The position numbers and the translations under genes are program-made. A stretch of 64,000 nt of DNA. Source: Arsukibacterium sp. (GTDB taxonomy: Bacteria; Pseudomonadota; Gammaproteobacteria; Enterobacterales; Alteromonadaceae). Numbering within the stretch: the first letter of the stretch is position 1; every line of letters starts with the position of its first letter. Location: the NCBI RefSeq assembly GCF_018402695.1, contig NZ_JAGYIM010000008.1:62001-126000 (forward strand), given 5' to 3'. The notes beneath the pieces were generated by a model. It saw only the letters and a list, made by a program, of their open reading frames with translations, was not told the DNA's origin and searched no databases. Below, piece by piece: positions 54,448-63,815 of this stretch.

Positions 54448-57026
54448 GACAAGCTTTTACTGATTTTCTCATACAAATCATTGCTTAAACTTGATTTAGC
54501 TTCCAGTTTCTTTAGTTCAGCAAGCATGTGTTCACGACGTTCATCGTTAAAACGCTGCCAGGCAAGTAAAGGCGTAATTAAGCGGGCAGCAACTTGTGGG
54601 TTTATTTCGTCCATTCGGGCGATGACTTCAGCCAGACAACGATAACCCCGGCCATCGGCACGATGAAACTGCTGAGGATTCCGCATACTAAAAGCACCAA
54701 ATAAAGCCCGAACCCGATTCGGGTTTTTCCAGCTGAATAGCGGGTGCTTAGTAAGGTCAGTTAGACTGGTAAAAACCTCGTCGGCTGGATTGCTTGCCTG
54801 CAATGAAAAGTATTTGTCCATAACCTGGACCTCATGCTGCCATTTATTAGCAAAGTCAGCGGCAAATGCGTTAAAAACTGGCGACGCTGCATATTGCGCC
54901 GCCGCCAGCGCAGCCAGGGTGTCGGTCATATTGTCCGAGCATTGATAATGCTGTGTCAGATGCTCCGTCCCTTGCTTGGCGAGTGCCAGATAGCTTAAAC
55001 AACGATTACGCAGCGCCCGGGCTCCTACGGCATTTTCACTGTAGTGATAGGTGGATATCTCGATTGACTGATAACAAAGCTGCCAGTCCTGCTCCAGCAA
55101 TACAGCCAACTGTTGTCTGATAGTATGTAAACCACTGAGAATCGCATCCACCGGAATATGCTGGTGTTGCTCCGCCAGGGTGTCAAAATCTGGCAGGGTT
55201 AACAACTCGGCAGTCAACGCCTTATCAGCCAATGGCTGTCTTAGCCAATGCTGCATTAACACTAATAGCTCATCTGGAAGCTTGAGCGGGCGCTGCGGTT
55301 GTTCTGCGTGTTGACGTATAACATTCGACCAGAAAACCTGCATCGCATCCCATCTGGCAAAACCGTTGTCCGCTTTCTCTGCTATCAGCAATAATTGGGA
55401 TAACTGATAATCTTGTTGTAGTTTTACCGGCGCTGAAAAATTCTCCCAGACCACTACCGGCTCACTTTGCACATCAGAAAAACTAAAATTGTCTTTAAAC
55501 TGGCTTAGCGTAATCAGGTGCTGCTGGTCTACCCGCCCGTCGCTGCTGAGCAACTGAATCTGTAGCGGAATAAGCAGTGCTTGCTTGTCAGGTTGGCCAG
55601 CCGTTGCTGAGTGATGCTGGCATATTTCAAGGTGCAACATGGCTTGCTTGGCATCATAGCGCTGATTTAACGTTACTACCGGTGTGCCTGCCTGGCTATA
55701 CCACAAACGAAACTGACTTAAATCAACATCGTTGGCCTCTTCCATTGCACTGACAAAGTGATCACAGGTAACCGCCTGGCCATCATAACGTTGCAGATAA
55801 TGGGCTAAGCCACTGTTGAAACCGGGTTTCCCCAGTATGGTCTGCAACATTCTGATAACCTCTGCGCCTTTGTCATATACTGTGACAGTGTAGAAATTAT
55901 TCATTTCCAACACGTGCTCTGGCCGGATTGGGTGCGCCATCGGACCGGCATCTTCAGCAAACTGCGCCGTACGGATGAGCTTGACTGCATCTATCCGGTT
56001 TAAGGTCGCTGAGCCCATATCAGCGCTGAACTCCTGATCCCGGAATACCGTTAGGCCCTCCTTCAGACTGAGTTGAAACCAGTCCCGGCAGGTTACCCGG
56101 TTGCCGGTCCAGTTATGAAAATACTCATGACCGATAATTGACTCGATATTAAAATAATCTTTATCGGTAGCAATGCTGTCATCTGCCAGCACATACTTAC
56201 TGTTAAAAACATTCAACCCTTTGTTTTCCATTGCGCCCATGTTAAAAAAGTCAACGGCCACGATCATATAAATATCCAGATCATACTCCAGATTGTATCG
56301 GGTCTCATCCCAGCGCATCGCCCGTTTAAGTGCCGATATGGCAAAATGGCCTTTATCCTGCTGACCAGGTTCCACAAACAATTGCAGATTTACGACTCTG
56401 CCACTTTGCGTCGTAAAACTATCACGCAAACAATCAAAATTACCGGCTACTAAAGCAAACAAATAACAGGGCTTGGCAAAAGGATCATGCCAACTTACTC
56501 GGGTTCTGCCATCTGCTAAGGTTTCGGATGCGACTTTGTTGCCGTTGGCTAATAGATAAGGGTAGCGGTTCTGATCAGCAATGATATGAGTGGTATATAC
56601 CGACAACACATCAGGCCGGTCGGGGAAATACATGATCCGGCGAAAGCCTTCAGCTTCACATTGGGTACAGAACACATCATTAGCCAGGTACAATCCTTCT
56701 AAAGCTGTGTTACCGGCGGGGTTCACCCCTGTCGTTATCTGCAAACTGAATTCTGCGGGGACCCTGGCAATAATCAGTTGTTCATCAGTAATCTGATATT
56801 GCTCAGCCTGAAGTTCCACACCATCTAACGCGATGTAATACAAATCCAGATGCTGGCCATCCAAGATCAGAGCTGCATCTTCAGTTTGCCGTTCTACTTG
56901 CATCAATGCGGTTACCCGGGTCGCTTCAGCGTCTAATTCAAAGCTCAACTCAATTTCCGGAATTAAAAAGTCCGGTTGCCGGTAATCGGCAAGCCGACGG
57001 CTACTGCGTGCTGAATTACTGCTCAT
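54444..57026 (-). CDS. pepN: Aminopeptidase N (M1 family)
   Basis: PepN is a broad-specificity cytoplasmic zinc aminopeptidase that completes peptide degradation. It has 860 residues (E. coli 870). The exopeptidase motif GAMEN is at about 264-268, and the zinc site HEYFH is His300, Glu301, His304 with Glu323 in LKEGLTVFRD. The C-terminal helical domain is complete. The start is an ATG preceded by a weak AGGAG-like site. DUF2835 overlaps its stop. Confidence 0.96.
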   Translation of the reverse strand: MSSNSARSSRRLADYRQPDFLIPEIELSFELDAEATRVTALMQVERQTEDAALILDGQHLDLYYIALDGVELQAEQYQITDEQLIIARVPAEFSLQITTGVNPAGNTALEGLYLANDVFCTQCEAEGFRRIMYFPDRPDVLSVYTTHIIADQNRYPYLLANGNKVASETLADGRTRVSWHDPFAKPCYLFALVAGNFDCLRDSFTTQSGRVVNLQLFVEPGQQDKGHFAISALKRAMRWDETRYNLEYDLDIYMIVAVDFFNMGAMENKGLNVFNSKYVLADDSIATDKDYFNIESIIGHEYFHNWTGNRVTCRDWFQLSLKEGLTVFRDQEFSADMGSATLNRIDAVKLIRTAQFAEDAGPMAHPIRPEHVLEMNNFYTVTVYDKGAEVIRMLQTILGKPGFNSGLAHYLQRYDGQAVTCDHFVSAMEEANDVDLSQFRLWYSQAGTPVVTLNQRYDAKQAMLHLEICQHHSATAGQPDKQALLIPLQIQLLSSDGRVDQQHLITLSQFKDNFSFSDVQSEPVVVWENFSAPVKLQQDYQLSQLLLIAEKADNGFARWDAMQVFWSNVIRQHAEQPQRPLKLPDELLVLMQHWLRQPLADKALTAELLTLPDFDTLAEQHQHIPVDAILSGLHTIRQQLAVLLEQDWQLCYQSIEISTYHYSENAVGARALRNRCLSYLALAKQGTEHLTQHYQCSDNMTDTLAALAAAQYAASPVFNAFAADFANKWQHEVQVMDKYFSLQASNPADEVFTSLTDLTKHPLFSWKNPNRVRALFGAFSMRNPQQFHRADGRGYRCLAEVIARMDEINPQVAARLITPLLAWQRFNDERREHMLAELKKLEAKSSLSNDLYEKISKSLS

Positions 57027-57064
57027 ATAGGCTCCTTGGTACCACTAAAATATTCTGGCTCTGA

Positions 57065-57089
57065 GAAAAAAGCCTGAAATTATTCAGGC
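57065..57089 (-). terminator. Intrinsic terminator of the NhaC-family gene
   Basis: GCCTGAA/TTCAGGC stem with a 4-nt loop and six T on the minus strand, 13 bp after the antiporter stop. Confidence 0.8.
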
Positions 57090-57102
57090 CATTTATATTT
57101 CA

Positions 57103-58572
57103 TTAATTTTTAACCACCTGGTTTTTTTGTAATCCGTCAGGGGGGGACAGCCGCAGAATTTTAATTCCTAAATAAGCATAGACAATAGACAACAGCGGGT
57201 TAATTAAGTTGAAAAAGGCGTAGAAGGCATAATCCAGTGGACTCACCCCAAGGACGCCATGCATGTAGGCACCACAGGTATTCCAGGGGATTAATGGGCT
57301 GGTAATAGTGCCACCATCTTCCAGTGAGCGCGATAAATTAACCGGCGCCAGGCCGCGACGTTCATATTCCTCTTTAAACATCCGGCCGGGCATAACAATT
57401 GACATATATTGATCGGCTGTCAGTAAATTGGTTACAAAGCAGGTTGCGATAGTGCTGGTGATTAACGAGCCAGTGCTGCGGGCAAAGAATAAAATAGACT
57501 CTACAAACTTGCGCAGCAAACCTATTTTTTCAATAGTGGCGCCAAACATCATGGCACAAAATACCAGCCAGATCGTATTAAGCATACTTGCCATACCGCC
57601 GCCGCTTAATAAATCATTAAGATTGCTGTCCCCTGTTTCCACCGCAAAACCGGCGTAAAAGGTATGCCAGACTAATTTGACGATGCCGACGACAGCTGAC
57701 AGGTTTTGATCGACCAGTTGCGCCAGCAAGTCTTGCTGAAAAAAAACCGCCCAGACAGCACCCAGCACTGCGCCGATAAAAACGGTTGGAAAAGCTGGTA
57801 CTTTTTTAATTGCCATCGCCAGTAAAACCAGCAGCGGTACCAAAGATACCAGACTGATTGCAAAATGCTGCTGCAATACGGTGCTAATTTGCTCAATCCG
57901 GGCAAAATCAGCGGATATATCACTGTTAAAGCCAATTATCGTAAATAGTATCAAAGCGAGAATATAACTGGGAACGGTCGTCCACAACATATGCCGGATA
58001 TGTTCGAATAACTCGGCACCAGCCACTGCCGGTGCCAGATTGGTTGTTTCGCTTAGCGGCGAAAGCTTATCGCCAAAATAGGCACCAGAGACTATTGCGC
58101 CAGCTGTAATCGCGGGCGACAACCCCAGACCAGAAGCAACGCCAATCAAGGCAACCCCAATGGTCGCAGCTGTCGTCCAGGAGCTACCAATACTCATTGC
58201 CACGATACCGCATAGCAGACAACTGGCAGCATAAAACCAGGTCGGGTTTAATAATTGTAAACCGTAGTAAATCAACGTTGGTACTGTCCCCGACAACATC
58301 CAGGTGCCAATTAAAGCGCCCACTGAAAGTAATATCAGTACCGCGCCAAGCGACAGTGAAATACCGTTAACCATGGCCTGTTCCATTGCTTGCCACTGGT
58401 AACCGTTCTTCAGGCCGACAATAACAGCTACTGCTGTCGCGACAAACAACGCTATCTGGTTTGGACCATAGGATGAATCACTCCCGAACAGATACACTGA
58501 GGCCGACAGTAAAACGATCAGCACAATAAGGGGTAAGGCAGCATCCAGAAAACTGGGATGTTTTTCAGTCAT
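57103..58572 (-). CDS. nhaC: NhaC-family Na+/H+ antiporter-type transporter
   Basis: From the ATG at 58572 this is a 489-residue inner-membrane protein with about 12 hydrophobic helices. Family segments are GSSWTTAATIGVALIGVASGLGL, SGAYFGDKLSPLSETTNLAPA (the charged central motif) and LEDGGTITSPLIPWNTCGAYM. NhaC proteins exchange Na+ for H+, some exchange malate or lactate. GGAG lies about 9 nt upstream; a TTG at 58593 is in frame. It follows the SNF-type symporter gene, so both would be sodium-dependent neighbours. Confidence 0.88.
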   Translation of the reverse strand: MTEKHPSFLDAALPLIVLIVLLSASVYLFGSDSSYGPNQIALFVATAVAVIVGLKNGYQWQAMEQAMVNGISLSLGAVLILLSVGALIGTWMLSGTVPTLIYYGLQLLNPTWFYAASCLLCGIVAMSIGSSWTTAATIGVALIGVASGLGLSPAITAGAIVSGAYFGDKLSPLSETTNLAPAVAGAELFEHIRHMLWTTVPSYILALILFTIIGFNSDISADFARIEQISTVLQQHFAISLVSLVPLLVLLAMAIKKVPAFPTVFIGAVLGAVWAVFFQQDLLAQLVDQNLSAVVGIVKLVWHTFYAGFAVETGDSNLNDLLSGGGMASMLNTIWLVFCAMMFGATIEKIGLLRKFVESILFFARSTGSLITSTIATCFVTNLLTADQYMSIVMPGRMFKEEYERRGLAPVNLSRSLEDGGTITSPLIPWNTCGAYMHGVLGVSPLDYAFYAFFNLINPLLSIVYAYLGIKILRLSPPDGLQKNQVVKN

Positions 58573-58593
58573 TAATGTTGCTCCATGAGGCAA

Positions 58594-58610
58594 AGGCGCC
58601 TGCAGCGCCT
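58594..58610. terminator. Weak hairpin between SNF transporter and nhaC
   Basis: AGGCGC/GCGCCT with a 5-nt loop, followed on the minus strand by only three T. It may slow or partly stop transcription rather than end it. Confidence 0.3.
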
Positions 58611-58650
58611 ATTATTGTTATTATTAATGGATAATTGTTGTTGCGGACAC

Positions 58651-59982
58651 TTATAACGACCGATAAAACATCAGTAGAATAATCACCGGACAGACGAATT
58701 TGACATACCAGGGCCAGATCCGCCAGAACCAACTATGTTCAGCCGCAGAATCGCCTTTTTTCAGCTCAGCTAAAATGCTATTTCTATGCCATATCCAACC
58801 CGCAAAAATACACAACATCAAACCGAGTAATGGTTGACTATAGCGGGTAGTTAAAGCAATAACGAAACCAAAAAGCGTTTCAAAATTCAACAAGATAAGC
58901 ACACTTATTGAAAATATAATGCCAGCAATAATCCATACCGCCTTATTGCGGGCAACTTTACGGTTCTCAACAACATAGGAAACCGGCACCTCAAGCATCG
59001 AAATTGATGATGTCAGTGCAGCTATAGACATTAACAGGAAAAATGCACACGCAACCACCAGACCCACGGCCCCCATAGTGGTAAACAGCGACGGTAAAAC
59101 GGTAAAAATCAATGTATCTTCAGCGAGTAACTGGCCATTTTCGCCAAATATTTCAACTCCGTTGTGCAAAGCGACATACATTGACGGAATTATCAGTAAA
59201 CCTGCCAGTACGGCCACGCCAATATCCACCAGCGCTACCGACGCACCTAACCTGGGCAGGTTCTCTTTATGGCTGACGTAGGAGCCATAAATTAACATCG
59301 TGCCCACCCCAAGTGACATAGAGAAAAAGGCCTGCCCCATCGCGCTTATTAATAAATCAGGATTGAGCGCTTGTGAGAAATCGGGAAGTAAGTAAACTCT
59401 CAGGCCGTCCATTGCACCATCCTGCGTCATCACATAACCGAACAACAGGAACATTAATGCAAATAAGGTTGGCATTAACCGTACTGACCAACGTTCAATA
59501 CCATTAACGACGCCGCCGCTGACAATACCGACGGTTAGCAGCATAAACAATCCGCAAAACAGAATATTACGCGACAAGGAGGACGATATTAACCAGTTCG
59601 CCAGTTGATCCAATCCTGCCAGACTGGCCAGTGCTTCCAGGGTATAAGATAGCATCCAGCCGCCAACAATACCGTAAAAAGCCAGGATCAAGGATACAGT
59701 GGCAATCCCCCACATCCCAACGACTCTGCCTGCCCGGCCACGGGATATTTTCCCTAATGCATCAACAACATTCGATTCAGTTGCCCTGCCAATCAATAAT
59801 TCAGCCATCAATACCGGATAGGCCAGCACAAAAGCCAGAATTAAATACATCAAAACAAAAGCGGCACCGCCATTACTGGCAACCTGAGACGGAAAGCCCC
59901 AGACATTCCCCAGCCCTACTGCAGAACCAGAAGCTGCAAGAATAAAGCCCAGCCTTGATGAAAATACACCCCGTGAAGTCAT
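58651..59982 (-). CDS. SNF/NSS-family sodium-dependent transporter
   Basis: This 443-residue protein has about 12 helices and the LeuT-fold start SRLGFILAASGSAVGLGNVWGFPSQVASNGGAAF. Bacterial LeuT has Arg after the Trp in this motif; Gly here is seen in a subgroup. The family imports amino acids or related compounds with Na+. The gene ends 57 bp before the NhaC-family start (58572), and both are on the minus strand. The substrate is not inferable. Confidence 0.9.
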   Translation of the reverse strand: MTSRGVFSSRLGFILAASGSAVGLGNVWGFPSQVASNGGAAFVLMYLILAFVLAYPVLMAELLIGRATESNVVDALGKISRGRAGRVVGMWGIATVSLILAFYGIVGGWMLSYTLEALASLAGLDQLANWLISSSLSRNILFCGLFMLLTVGIVSGGVVNGIERWSVRLMPTLFALMFLLFGYVMTQDGAMDGLRVYLLPDFSQALNPDLLISAMGQAFFSMSLGVGTMLIYGSYVSHKENLPRLGASVALVDIGVAVLAGLLIIPSMYVALHNGVEIFGENGQLLAEDTLIFTVLPSLFTTMGAVGLVVACAFFLLMSIAALTSSISMLEVPVSYVVENRKVARNKAVWIIAGIIFSISVLILLNFETLFGFVIALTTRYSQPLLGLMLCIFAGWIWHRNSILAELKKGDSAAEHSWFWRIWPWYVKFVCPVIILLMFYRSL

Positions 59983-60006
59983 AGTTAACCTTTATAATTA
60001 TTATTT

Positions 60007-60149
60007 ATACCCGTTATCCTTGAAGTTGCAGCGGTGTTGGCTATGTGCACTCAACCCAATCGCATAGAACGCTATGCTCATGGGGCCGCACTGGCGTCCC
60101 AGTTCACTCACTTGCCGCCTACCTGCAACTTCAATGATTTTGGGCGTAT
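60007..60149. repeat. MITE-like intergenic palindromic repeat
   Basis: The 143-bp element has imperfect terminal inverted repeats: left ATACCCGTTATCCTTGAAGTT, right end in reverse ATACGCCCAAAATCATTGAAG. The inner TTGAAGTTGCAG is exact on both sides. A second palindrome GCATAG-AACG-CTATGC lies at 60062-60077. No target-site duplication is clear. It resembles dispersed repeats I associate with Rheinheimera and relatives. Confidence 0.65.
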
Positions 60150-60161
60150 TTGTTTTAGCCT

Positions 60162-60194
60162 AACAAAAAGCGGTATTCAATACCGCTTTTTGTT
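60162..60194. terminator. Terminator downstream of prc
   Basis: AACAAAAAGCGGTAT/ATACCGCTTTTTGTT is a 15-bp stem with a 3-nt loop. Its A/T arms act as the T-tract for either strand; it lies 20 bp after the prc stop. Confidence 0.8.
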
Positions 60195-60213
60195 ACATAA
60201 CATCAACGCTTTA

Positions 60214-62238
60214 TTATTTTTTAGCCAGTCGACTCACCATCAGTAAATCAGCAGTAATACTGGCAGCCTCTTCCAAAAATGGGTCCAGCTCTTCGATAAG
60301 CTCTGGCGCATCATCTACAGTTTCAACTTTTTCAAGCTCAAATCTGACTAACCGCTCATTAAGTCTGGCTAGTTGTTCTGCTTTTTCTTTATCACGCTCA
60401 CTTACTCGAACGGCTTCTTTTAAAGAAACGGTCTTTTCATCCTGGCGCTCCTGATACTCCTCTATATCAGACAGCAGATAAGCAAACTCCTGCTCTTTGC
60501 TGATCCGCCTCTGATGTTTTTCCAACAGAACCGGTACCAGAGCCTGAATATCATTTACACTGGCATAGTTAGCCGGCGGTATAGAATCCCAGGGCAAAGC
60601 ATGCTGCTCTTTACTTTCGCCCCATTCTGCCGGATCAATGGCCGTTGGAAAATGAATGTCTGGGATCACCCCTTGATGTTGAGTGCTGCCACCATTAATC
60701 CGGTAAAACTTGGCAATAGTGTACTGCACGCTACCCAAAGGCTCTTCAAACATATCGTATATCCGACCCAAACCACGGTGTTGCTGCACGGTACCTTTGC
60801 CAAAGGTTTGCTCACCCACTATTAAGGCACGTCCATAATCCTGTAAAGCGGCAGCAAAAATTTCAGACGCAGAGGCACTGTAGCGGTCAACTAACACAGT
60901 TAACGGGCCTTCATAGTAACTAACGCCGTCAGTATCGGGAGATTCAGTGACTTTACCGTCGCCTTGTCTGATTTGCACCACGGGGCCGCGGTCAATAAAC
61001 AGACCAGTAAGCAAGGTAGCCTCCTGCAGAGAACCGCCACCATTACCGCGCAGATCAACAACAATGCCATCTACTTTCTGCTCTTTCAGTTCGACCAGAA
61101 GTTTCTTAACATCTTCAGCAAGATTATTATAAAAACCAGGGATACTGATAACGCCGATATTTTGTTCAAGCTCGTATAGTTTCGGGTTTAGCACTTCTGC
61201 TTTGGCGGCACGATCTTCCAGCCGGATTTTATCCCGAACTATTGTCACCACGTCTGCTTTGTTGGCTGCGATATCACTACCACTCAGCACCTGCAGCCTT
61301 ACCGTGCTACCTTTCGGGCCTTTAATTAAATCAACGACATCATCCAGCCGCCAGCCGATAACATCAACAAATTCCTTGGCATCCTGTGCAACACCAATAA
61401 TTTTGTCTTTTGGCTTCAACTTCTGAGTCTGGTCGGCCGGGCCACCAGGCACCAGGCTTTGAATAACAGTATAATCTTCGTCGGCACGCAATACCGCACC
61501 AATGCCTTCCAACGATAAATTCATTTCCTGTTGAAAGCGATCAGCATTACGCGGTGACAAATATGAGGTGTGAGCTTCAATAGCCCTGCCAAACGAATTC
61601 ATAACCAACTGAAATACATCTTCGCTATTAGTCTGACTCAGCCGTTTTTGACTGTTGCGATAACGCTTAGTCAGGATCTCTCTGACTTCATCGTCAGTTT
61701 TACCGGTCAGCGTTAAATTTAATGCATCAAACTTGACCCGCTGGCGCCAGAGCTCATCCAATTCTGCCTGATCTGCGGGCCATTGGGCATCTTCCCGATC
61801 ATACTGATAACTATCGTCTTTACTGAAATCAAAATCCTGGGACAATAAGTTAATAGCGAAATCAAATCGCTCAGCACGCCGCTCCAAGGTCTGATTAAAC
61901 ATATCGAATGCAAAATTCAAATTACCTTTGTTTAATCCGTCGTCAAACTCGTCACGATAACGTGAAAATGCCTCGACATCAGATTCCAATAAAACATTGC
62001 GGTAATAATCCAAATTCTTCAGATACATGTCAAAAATACGGCCAGACAACTCATCATTAAGTTGCACGGGCACATAATGGCTACGGGTAAACAGCGCTGT
62101 TATCCTTTTACTGGCCGTTGCATGATGAGAAGCCTGCGCCATCACAGGCAGTATCAAATTCTCTTCAGATTTTTCAGACTCGGCATGAACAGCCAAAGCC
62201 ATCATCAAACTTGCCGCTAAAATGGATAATTTTTTCAT
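60214..62238 (-). CDS. prc: Tail-specific protease Prc (S41A)
   Basis: Prc is a periplasmic processing protease that degrades misfolded proteins and trims peptidoglycan enzymes and lipoproteins from the C-terminus. It has 674 residues (E. coli 682) with a signal peptide (about 1-19) and a PDZ domain near 235-320. The catalytic Ser456 (DRYSASASEIF) and Lys481 (TFGKGTVQ) are 25 residues apart, as in the E. coli enzyme, with Asp467 matching its third residue. It lies 17 nt after proQ, a linkage shared with E. coli. Confidence 0.96.
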   Translation of the reverse strand: MKKLSILAASLMMALAVHAESEKSEENLILPVMAQASHHATASKRITALFTRSHYVPVQLNDELSGRIFDMYLKNLDYYRNVLLESDVEAFSRYRDEFDDGLNKGNLNFAFDMFNQTLERRAERFDFAINLLSQDFDFSKDDSYQYDREDAQWPADQAELDELWRQRVKFDALNLTLTGKTDDEVREILTKRYRNSQKRLSQTNSEDVFQLVMNSFGRAIEAHTSYLSPRNADRFQQEMNLSLEGIGAVLRADEDYTVIQSLVPGGPADQTQKLKPKDKIIGVAQDAKEFVDVIGWRLDDVVDLIKGPKGSTVRLQVLSGSDIAANKADVVTIVRDKIRLEDRAAKAEVLNPKLYELEQNIGVISIPGFYNNLAEDVKKLLVELKEQKVDGIVVDLRGNGGGSLQEATLLTGLFIDRGPVVQIRQGDGKVTESPDTDGVSYYEGPLTVLVDRYSASASEIFAAALQDYGRALIVGEQTFGKGTVQQHRGLGRIYDMFEEPLGSVQYTIAKFYRINGGSTQHQGVIPDIHFPTAIDPAEWGESKEQHALPWDSIPPANYASVNDIQALVPVLLEKHQRRISKEQEFAYLLSDIEEYQERQDEKTVSLKEAVRVSERDKEKAEQLARLNERLVRFELEKVETVDDAPELIEELDPFLEEAASITADLLMVSRLAKK

Positions 62239-62255
62239 AAGCTACTCTGCGTTTA

Positions 62256-62999
62256 TCAGGCCTGGTACAAACTGTCCCGACGGGTTTTCACCACCATTCC
62301 AGACGTCAGCTGCACGGTTACATCGTCTTTATGCACTTCCAGTATGGTCGCTGTCATCGGTGACTGGCCTAACTTAACCAAAACACCAGCGCCTACCTTC
62401 AGATGCTCGTTAGCTATAGCCTGTAAAGCAGGCGCTTTTACCGCCGGGCTGACAGTTCCACTTACTGCTTTACTACTTAGCTTAGTGTCATTAGAGACCT
62501 TACTAGTCGTTTTGTTCGGCTTTTTTTTGTAAGCAGGTTTGTCGGAAGTTGGTTTGGCTTTCGCTTTCTGCTCAGCTATTCGTGCTTTACGCACCTCCGC
62601 CGCTTTCTGTTTGCTCTCTGTAAGAGTGCTAAGTGCATGATCAGCTTGCTGTTGATCAATCTGTTCACCTGCTTCTCCTTCAAGGTTTACGCGGGCAACG
62701 CCGGGCTGGATTGCTTCCAGATATCGCCAGCTTGACGTGTAGACCCGTAAAGCCTGTCTTAATTGCGTCTTACTAACCAGACTGTCCTGCTCCAACTTAG
62801 CAGCAAGATCCTGAAAAATACCAATTTTTAGTGGTTTAGCTTCACCTTTAACACTAAAGCACAAAGGAAATTGCTGAGCCAGATAAGCCAATACTTCTTT
62901 TACATTCGCCAGTTTACTGACTTCACTCTGGGTGGCCGGCGTTTCCTGCTCTGACGCAGTAGTTTCGGCCGTGGTTAAAGCTTCAGTGGAGGTTGTCAT
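62256..62999 (-). CDS. proQ: RNA chaperone ProQ
   Basis: ProQ is a FinO-domain RNA chaperone that binds structured sRNAs and mRNA 3' ends. From the ATG at 62999 it is 247 residues. The FinO-like domain spans about 30-140 (VKEVLAYLAQQFPLCFSVKGEAKPLKIGI, RQALRVYTSSWRYLEA), followed by a Lys-rich linker and a C-terminal Tudor-like domain (LKVGAGVLVKLGQSPMTATILEVH). The ATG lies 7 nt past the stop of the upstream acidic-protein gene, within which GAAGAAGAG serves as Shine-Dalgarno. Confidence 0.92.
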   Translation of the reverse strand: MTTSTEALTTAETTASEQETPATQSEVSKLANVKEVLAYLAQQFPLCFSVKGEAKPLKIGIFQDLAAKLEQDSLVSKTQLRQALRVYTSSWRYLEAIQPGVARVNLEGEAGEQIDQQQADHALSTLTESKQKAAEVRKARIAEQKAKAKPTSDKPAYKKKPNKTTSKVSNDTKLSSKAVSGTVSPAVKAPALQAIANEHLKVGAGVLVKLGQSPMTATILEVHKDDVTVQLTSGMVVKTRRDSLYQA

Positions 63000-63006
63000 C
63001 AAAAGT

Positions 63007-63345
63007 TCACTCTTCTTCATCGTCTGCAATGACATCAGCATCACCTGCATTTGCAGTTTCTGCGTCATCAATGCCCAGTTCAATTTGTTGCCGCATATAC
63101 ACCAATGCCCAACCGGTTAATTCATGCTCATCGACATCAAGCAACACGGTGTCACCAGCTAATTGCTGCCAAAATTGCGGCATTATCCGTTCTATTTGTT
63201 CAGTTGCCAGATCCTCTGGTAAGGCGTCCCAGACCGCGTGAATAATGCTGTTAATTTTATCAGTGACCAGCTCTTCTTCACCATCCCAGTCACCAACTTC
63301 AGATTCATTTAACAAGTAGTCCTGAACGGTCAGCGCGTCTTTCAT
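63007..63345 (-). CDS. Acidic hypothetical protein between msrC and proQ
   Basis: This 112-residue, strongly acidic protein begins MKDALTVQDYLLNESEVGDW and ends in a Glu/Asp-rich tail (DVIADDEEE). It has helical segments (ATEQIERIMPQFWQQLAG, LTGWALVYMRQQIEL) but no metal site, signal or membrane segment. I do not recognise a family. Its ATG overlaps the msrC stop by 4 nt (ATGA) and its stop lies 7 nt before the proQ ATG, so all three are translationally linked. A very acidic protein coupled to an RNA-binding one could be a partner, but this is only context. Confidence 0.7.
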   Translation of the reverse strand: MKDALTVQDYLLNESEVGDWDGEEELVTDKINSIIHAVWDALPEDLATEQIERIMPQFWQQLAGDTVLLDVDEHELTGWALVYMRQQIELGIDDAETANAGDADVIADDEEE

Positions 63346-63815
63346 AATGGTCCGGCTAATCGCTGCTCAAACAGTTTGACCAGTGCGACTAAGTACTGCT
63401 GGTCAACATCGTCAAAACGCGCTAACTTAGGACTGTCTATATCAAGAACCGCAACAATTTCATTACCATATCTTACCGGTATCACAATTTCCGAATTGCT
63501 GGCAGCATCACAGGCTATGTGGCCGGCAAACTGGTGCACATCGGCAACCAACTGTACTTCGCCGCTGGCAACTGCCGTTCCGCAGACACCTTTACCCACC
63601 GGGATCCGCACACAGGCGACTTGCCCCTGAAACGGTCCCAATACTAATTCACCCGCACGCATAATGTAGAAACCTGCCCAGTTTAAGTCTGGCAGGCTGT
63701 TGTATAACAGAGCACTTAGGTTGGCCATATTGGCTATAACATCGGGTTCGTCGGCGATGAGGGCCTGCGCTTGCTGCAGCAGCAAGTCGTATTGAGTATG
63801 TTTTTCGCTAGACAT
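63342..63815 (-). CDS. msrC: Free methionine-R-sulfoxide reductase (GAF domain)
   Basis: MsrC (fRMsr, YebR) reduces free methionine-R-sulfoxide with thioredoxin. The 157-residue protein is a single GAF domain with three conserved cysteines, Cys68, Cys78 and Cys102, spaced 10 and 24 as in E. coli (84, 94, 118). Other family segments are NWAGFYIM and GPFQGQVACVRIPVGKGVCG. It heads the msrC-acidic protein-proQ-prc run on the minus strand. Confidence 0.93.
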   Translation of the reverse strand: MSSEKHTQYDLLLQQAQALIADEPDVIANMANLSALLYNSLPDLNWAGFYIMRAGELVLGPFQGQVACVRIPVGKGVCGTAVASGEVQLVADVHQFAGHIACDAASNSEIVIPVRYGNEIVAVLDIDSPKLARFDDVDQQYLVALVKLFEQRLAGPL

